This document shows positions 60,544-64,000 of a stretch of 64,000 bases of DNA, piece after piece. Source of the DNA: Blastomussa wellsi (lineage: Eukaryota; Cnidaria; Anthozoa; Scleractinia; Plerogyridae); the NCBI GenBank assembly GCA_947652115.1, contig OX393562.1, forward strand, positions 9,339,551 to 9,403,550. Reading direction: 5' to 3'. The position numbers and the translations under genes are program-made. Every line of letters begins with the position of its first letter. Positions within the stretch are counted from its first letter, which is position 1. The notes under the pieces were generated by a model that saw only the letters and a program-made list of their open reading frames with translations, was not told the origin of the DNA and ran no database searches.

Positions 60544-60953
60544 TTAAAGGAACCGGAAGGCTGCATAGCCCAGAGCAAGCGCCCGGCGCCCACGGACGCG
60601 AGTTCACCCTTTTTCTGCTGCTCGCTCGGCTGATAGAAATCAGAGAACTTGGGCTCTTTGGGAGGTGCAATCCGTTCTTCAGGGTGCACCCTGTTGTAGA
60701 GTTTGAAGGCGTAGTCAGTGTTGCTGAAGTTCTGCTTGGCCTCCTCCTTTATTTGCGTGTTTGTCGCAATCCAGTCCAGAAGTTTGGTGCGGTCACGCAC
60801 ATATTTTGCGTACACAGCTTGGTATGCCTCGAGAGCTTTATCATGGCGCACTTTTTCTTCTAGCGCTGCTTTGTCAACGCCCCAAAAGCCCTCGCCGATG
60901 AAAGCCGCTGCGTTCAACACAGCCCCGCCAACCATAATCGCGACACTTGCCAT
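60544..60953 (-). pseudogene. 141-aa membrane-associated protein, frameshifted (element 3)
   Basis: Starts MASVAIMVGGAVLNAAAFIG at 60953. About five residues of the N-terminal hydrophobic part are missing, and the frame shifts near 60590 in GELASVGAG, spoiling the C-terminal segment. The middle, including KFSDFYQPSEQQ, is well kept. Confidence 0.75.
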
Positions 60954-60999
60954 TTTTTTTCTTATATATATTGTTTTCAAATGTTGGTTGGAAGGATTT

Positions 61000-61220
61000 T
61001 CAGGCGTTGGTGGGAAGGATTTTCTGGTCCTCCAGGTACTTTTTGAGCACAACGCTCCCCGTCATGACAGCTGTGAACAATGCATAGTTTTCGATAGAAT
61101 TAGAAGGGTCACCTGTAAAACTTTTCTTGAACGTTTTTTGGCCACCCAGCCTATGCCAGCAGCGAGGCCGGTAAGGGTGGCGGCATCCATGACAATTTTG
61201 ACGAGCTTGTTGTCGGACAT
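61000..61220 (-). pseudogene. Small membrane protein, 73-aa family, frameshifted (element 3)
   Basis: ATG at 61220, MSDNKLVKIVMDAATLTGLA. One A is missing in the run that should encode Lys-Lys after the Gly-rich segment (six A's here, seven in elements 1 and 2), so the length is 221 bases. The C-terminal YLEDQKILPTNA is readable in the shifted frame. Confidence 0.65.
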
Positions 61221-61250
61221 GTTTATATAGAATATAGAAGAGAGAAATAT

Positions 61251-61346
61251 TTAAATTGAAATTACTCTGGCAACATTTCTTTTATTATCTGTTTTAGCTG
61301 TAACTGCTGCGATGTTTTTTAACCGTTGGTAGTTTGCTTCCCCCAT
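61251..61346 (-). CDS. 31-aa ORF, stub of the extra small gene (element 3)
   Basis: MGEANYQRLKNIAAVTAKTD and 11 more residues. It stands where elements 0 and 1 have the 56- and 95-aa membrane proteins, and its first ten residues weakly resemble theirs (MWKVPDFQQLAISIAA). The membrane segment is missing. Low support. Confidence 0.25.
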   Translation of the reverse strand: MGEANYQRLKNIAAVTAKTDNKRNVARVISI

Positions 61347-61394
61347 TGCGATGTTGTGCTTCTGTGGTATATGCTCAAAACGATTTTTGCCGCT

Positions 61395-61888
61395 TTAGTC
61401 CATCAGGTGAATGCCTTTTTTGGGTGGCGTTGCAGATGAGGGTGCAGGTGCAGGTGCTTCCAGTGCAGATGCTGGTGCAGGTGCAGATGCCGGTGCCGTG
61501 CCTTAAAAAAGGCTCGGATGTCTTCACGGTTGACATAGGTTGTAACAAGTGTAGCGCCGATTCCAATAATAGAGATCCATTGGTTTGTGCTGAGAACATT
61601 TTTAAAACTTTTGGAATCGGGCGGTGGTGCGGTCTCTGGAACCGGCGGAGCAGGTGCAGATTGTTTATCTTTTGCAATTATGACAGAAGCCTCGGCTACG
61701 GCTTTTTTCTGTGCTTCGCGGGCCAACTGTGTTCTTTCAGCAACCATTTTGCCAGCGGCTACCCGCTTGGGATTTTTGGCGGGCTTTGTTGCCGGAGTTT
61801 GTGAAGTTGCCTGTGAGACTGGAGCGGTTGGTTGCTGTTCTTCAGACATCTGTGAGACAGCGGTCGGTTGCTGCTGTTCTTCGGACAT
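61395..61888 (-). pseudogene. Basic/membrane protein, 161-aa family, frameshifted (element 3)
   Basis: Starts MSEEQQQPTAVSQ at 61888 with a duplicated EEQQPTA motif. It carries KNPKRVAAGKMVAERTQLAR and the hydrophobic ISIIGIGATLVTTYVNREDI. The frame shifts in a GGTGCA/GGTGCAGAT repeat stretch (61435-61500); the family end (KKGIHLMD) ends at 61395 in another frame. Confidence 0.7.
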
Positions 61889-61912
61889 TGCGAGGGATTT
61901 CTGTGTATTTAA

Positions 61913-62460
61913 TTAAGAAAAATAAGTTTTGAGTTTTGCTCATTAATTTCTTCCGATTTTGCTTCGTGCTTGCTTTTCAAAAGCTCATTTAAAAGAAGGT
62001 GTTTCGCGGTGATCAGCCCCGCGTTGGCCACAGCAAGAAAACGGCTGCACTTTAAAGCCATGCTGCCGACCAGGTTGGAGAGCTCCTTGTTGATGATGTA
62101 GTCATTTCTGAGTTCTTTTTGATAAGCATGTCATCTATGTTAACGACCATTCCGACGCCTTTGGTCACAAGAAAAATGAAGCTGTCAATCAAGCTGACAG
62201 TTGTCTTTGAGCCCACGTATGCCTCGTACCGTTTGGTGTATTTCTCAACATCTTTGTCGGAGAGGCGCATCACCTGCTCGTGTGTTAACTGCACCCCGGT
62301 GACCTCTTTGGCTTTTCCTCTGGACACCAGCACGGCCAGCTGCTCACGAAGAGCAGGAATATGGGGCCCAGAGCCTGCCACAACAACAGCTGGCCCGCTC
62401 GACGGCTCGGCTTCCAGCAGGTTCATAACCTCAGCGATAGCAAGCTCTGCACAGTCATCG
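61913..62460 (-). pseudogene. 192-aa family protein, fused to ATPase remnant (element 3)
   Basis: Homology starts at about 62450 (AIAEVMNLLEAE), in frame with the ATPase Walker B remnant upstream, and continues through PHIPALREQLAVLV, GVQLTHEQVMRLSDKDVEKY and YVGSKTTVSLIDSF. The frame shifts near 62120; the C-terminal part ends at TAA 61915-61913. Its own start codon is missing. Confidence 0.7.
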
Positions 62461-62707
62461 AGGATTATGAGCGTGTTGGTGCCCAAATTTCCACCCCGTG
62501 GTGCGCGCATATTATCACAAACATTCGCGGATCATCTTCACCAATTCGGTGGTAGGTTTTGTTGTGCGTGAATGTTCGGCAGATCAACACAATGTTGTCG
62601 AACTTGCCACGAAAAGGGCCACAGAGCTGGTCCACCACAAACTGTGATTTGCCTGAATTCGTCGGACCCACAATCAACGCGTTGAACAGGATGTTGCTTG
62701 CATTCAT
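62450..62707 (-). pseudogene. Packaging ATPase, internally deleted (element 3)
   Basis: Starts MNASNILFNALIVGPTNSGK at 62707, with an intact Walker A and about 70 good codons (up to MFVIICAHHGVE). A deletion then joins this to LIILDDCA (Walker B), which runs straight into the 192-aa family gene. The rest of the ATPase is absent. Confidence 0.8.
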
Positions 62708-62769
62708 TATTCTTGCTGTTTTTTCAGTTGCAAAGATTCCAATTGTTGTTTTAATCAGTATTCCACAGA

Positions 62770-63997
62770 TTACAATTGCCGCTCCACTATGTTTATCTGC
62801 GAGTCTGATATAACAAAGACGTAGCAGTTCACATTGCCTGATCCGCTTGCCTTCCTCTCGAGCTCAAGCTGTACCCCGTCTTGTGTGTTGACAAGGCGCG
62901 CGCCGCTGCCGTGCATCGACTGATCTGTCATGGAGCGCAGATCGATTAAAACCCCCGAACTTGTCATCGCTGTAGAACTTTGTCATATTCATGTGGGGCG
63001 TTTTTTTCTGTGGAAAGAAGCGACGGACCATCTCCCACATGTCCCTGTATAAGACGCCGTTGTTGTACAGCATGTTAGGCGAGCCGTTCACCGTGACGCT
63101 GACTTTCGAGAGGCCGGGGTTGAAGTACTTTTCTGTATCTCTGGGCCCTGGAGCGTAAAGCTCGATGAACAGGAGAAGGATTGCTTTCATGGACCTTCTC
63201 TGGGGGTTGACTCTGAGGTTAATCATTTCCTTGTTTTTTGGGAAGGTGTGAATCTGATAAAGCTGGACGTGATCGTACGCGAATTTCTTGCCAGCGGAAT
63301 AACCACTGCGTGCTTCTTCCACCAGAGCCAGGCTTCTCATCATTTCGTACTAGAGCTGGATGTCTGTCAGCTTGTATTTCAGTTTTGCTGGGTCAGAGCC
63401 TTTGACAACCTGTAAGGCCAGCGCAAGGGTCAGCTCAAACACGAGGTCGTGGTAAAGAGCTTGGGGGTAAAAGACTCCGTGGTCGGTCAGGATCTGGTGG
63501 TCCAGCCTGATTTGGTATTTTGTGCCGAAAACGGCGGATAGCGTGTTTTCCGCGTCGGCGCCCGCGGTTTTCTTATCCTCAGCGTTTGAGCAGATCTTGC
63601 AGAGGTCGTTGCTTTGAATTCCATCGAGCAGCCTGTTGTCCCGCTCCACCTGCGAGAGGAAAAGTTCCTCCCAGATCTTGAAGATGTCATACCCCACAGT
63701 GTCCTGCAGTACTTCGCCCCCGTACTTCACAACGAGCTTGTCGACCAGAGCGCACCCGATGTTTTGAACGAGGAAGTTGTTGGGTTCCCCTCCAGTCAAG
63801 ACGATGTTGAAAAGCAGTGCGAGCGAGCCGGGCACGAGGACCTCTTCCTCAATCAGCTGGGGCACGGAAACATTCAGGGTCTTGCTGGGGTTGGCGTCGC
63901 TACGATCAAAGGTGATGCGCTTTACTACACGCTCGAATTTCATCGCGTTGAGATTTTTCTCTTGGTGCATTGGCCGAAGATTTGCTTGCACCGCCAT
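62770..63997 (-). pseudogene. Major capsid protein, nearly full length (element 3)
   Basis: Starts MAVQANLRPMHQEKNLNAMK at 63997 and follows the 415-aa capsid protein closely. Lesions: TAG at 63352-63350 (in IQL.YEMM), a frameshift near 62950 (after SDDKFGG), and a changed C-terminus. The N-terminal half is well kept. Upstream genes are outside the window. Confidence 0.85.
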
Positions 63998-64000
63998 TTT

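Larger units (their letters stand above)
55650..64000. mobile_element. Element 3: decayed Polinton, left part (runs off the window)
   Basis: Polymerase (+) is followed by integrase, 141-, 73-, 161- and 192-aa family genes, ATPase remnant and capsid gene, all on the minus strand: the same layout as element 1. A scrap of element-1-type terminal repeat (CCAAGCCAAGCGGCGGA at about 55672) lies before the polymerase, but the left end itself is not identifiable. All large genes are broken. It continues beyond 64000. Confidence 0.8.

Overview
The window is eukaryotic DNA, most likely from a cnidarian and probably an anthozoan such as a stony coral. That rests on AT-rich, intron-type DNA full of LINE, Penelope, BEL, SINE and MITE remnants, and on Maverick/Polinton gene families that I recognise as common in cnidarian genomes. 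No cellular gene is complete; one candidate exon is visible at about 33.05-33.18 kb.

Positions 1-30,869 are a stack of three Polintons. The oldest, element 0, enters at the left edge and ends at 30,869. Element 1 (2,050-13,434, target duplication TACTGA) sits inside an uncharacterised gene of element 0. Element 2 (15,670-30,528, target duplication TTTTTT) sits inside the DNA polymerase gene of element 0. Element 2 is 14.9 kb and looks undamaged. Left to right it carries a small basic ORF that begins in the terminal repeat, a jelly-roll minor capsid candidate (+), a tiny ORF (-), a two-helix membrane protein (-), a 582-aa tail-anchored protein (+), a 466-aa coiled-coil membrane protein (-), the major capsid protein (+), the packaging ATPase (+), five small conserved proteins (+) with the integrase among them, and a 1408-aa protein-primed family B DNA polymerase (-) reading inward from the right end. 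Its roughly 300-bp terminal inverted repeats begin with a nearly perfect palindrome of about 190 bp.

Elements 0 and 1 keep the same gene families in decayed form, with stops, frameshifts and internal deletions. A fourth, decayed element (element 3, about 55.65 kb to the right edge) carries polymerase (+) and then integrase, small proteins, ATPase remnant and capsid gene (-), and continues past the window.

Positions 30.87-55.6 kb are host DNA with other transposons: a Harbinger-like MITE, Penelope-like copies (one with a GIY-YIG domain), a BEL-type gag pseudogene split by a tRNA-derived SINE, a hAT-like insertion inside a LINE 3' end, and an L1/Tx1-like LINE inserted with a 13-bp target duplication into a TTAA-flanked palindromic MITE.

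In element 2 the genes fit one virus-like life cycle: integrase for insertion, protein-primed polymerase for copying the linear genome, ATPase for packaging, and capsid proteins for the shell. I see no adenovirus-type maturation protease, and the small membrane proteins have no established role.
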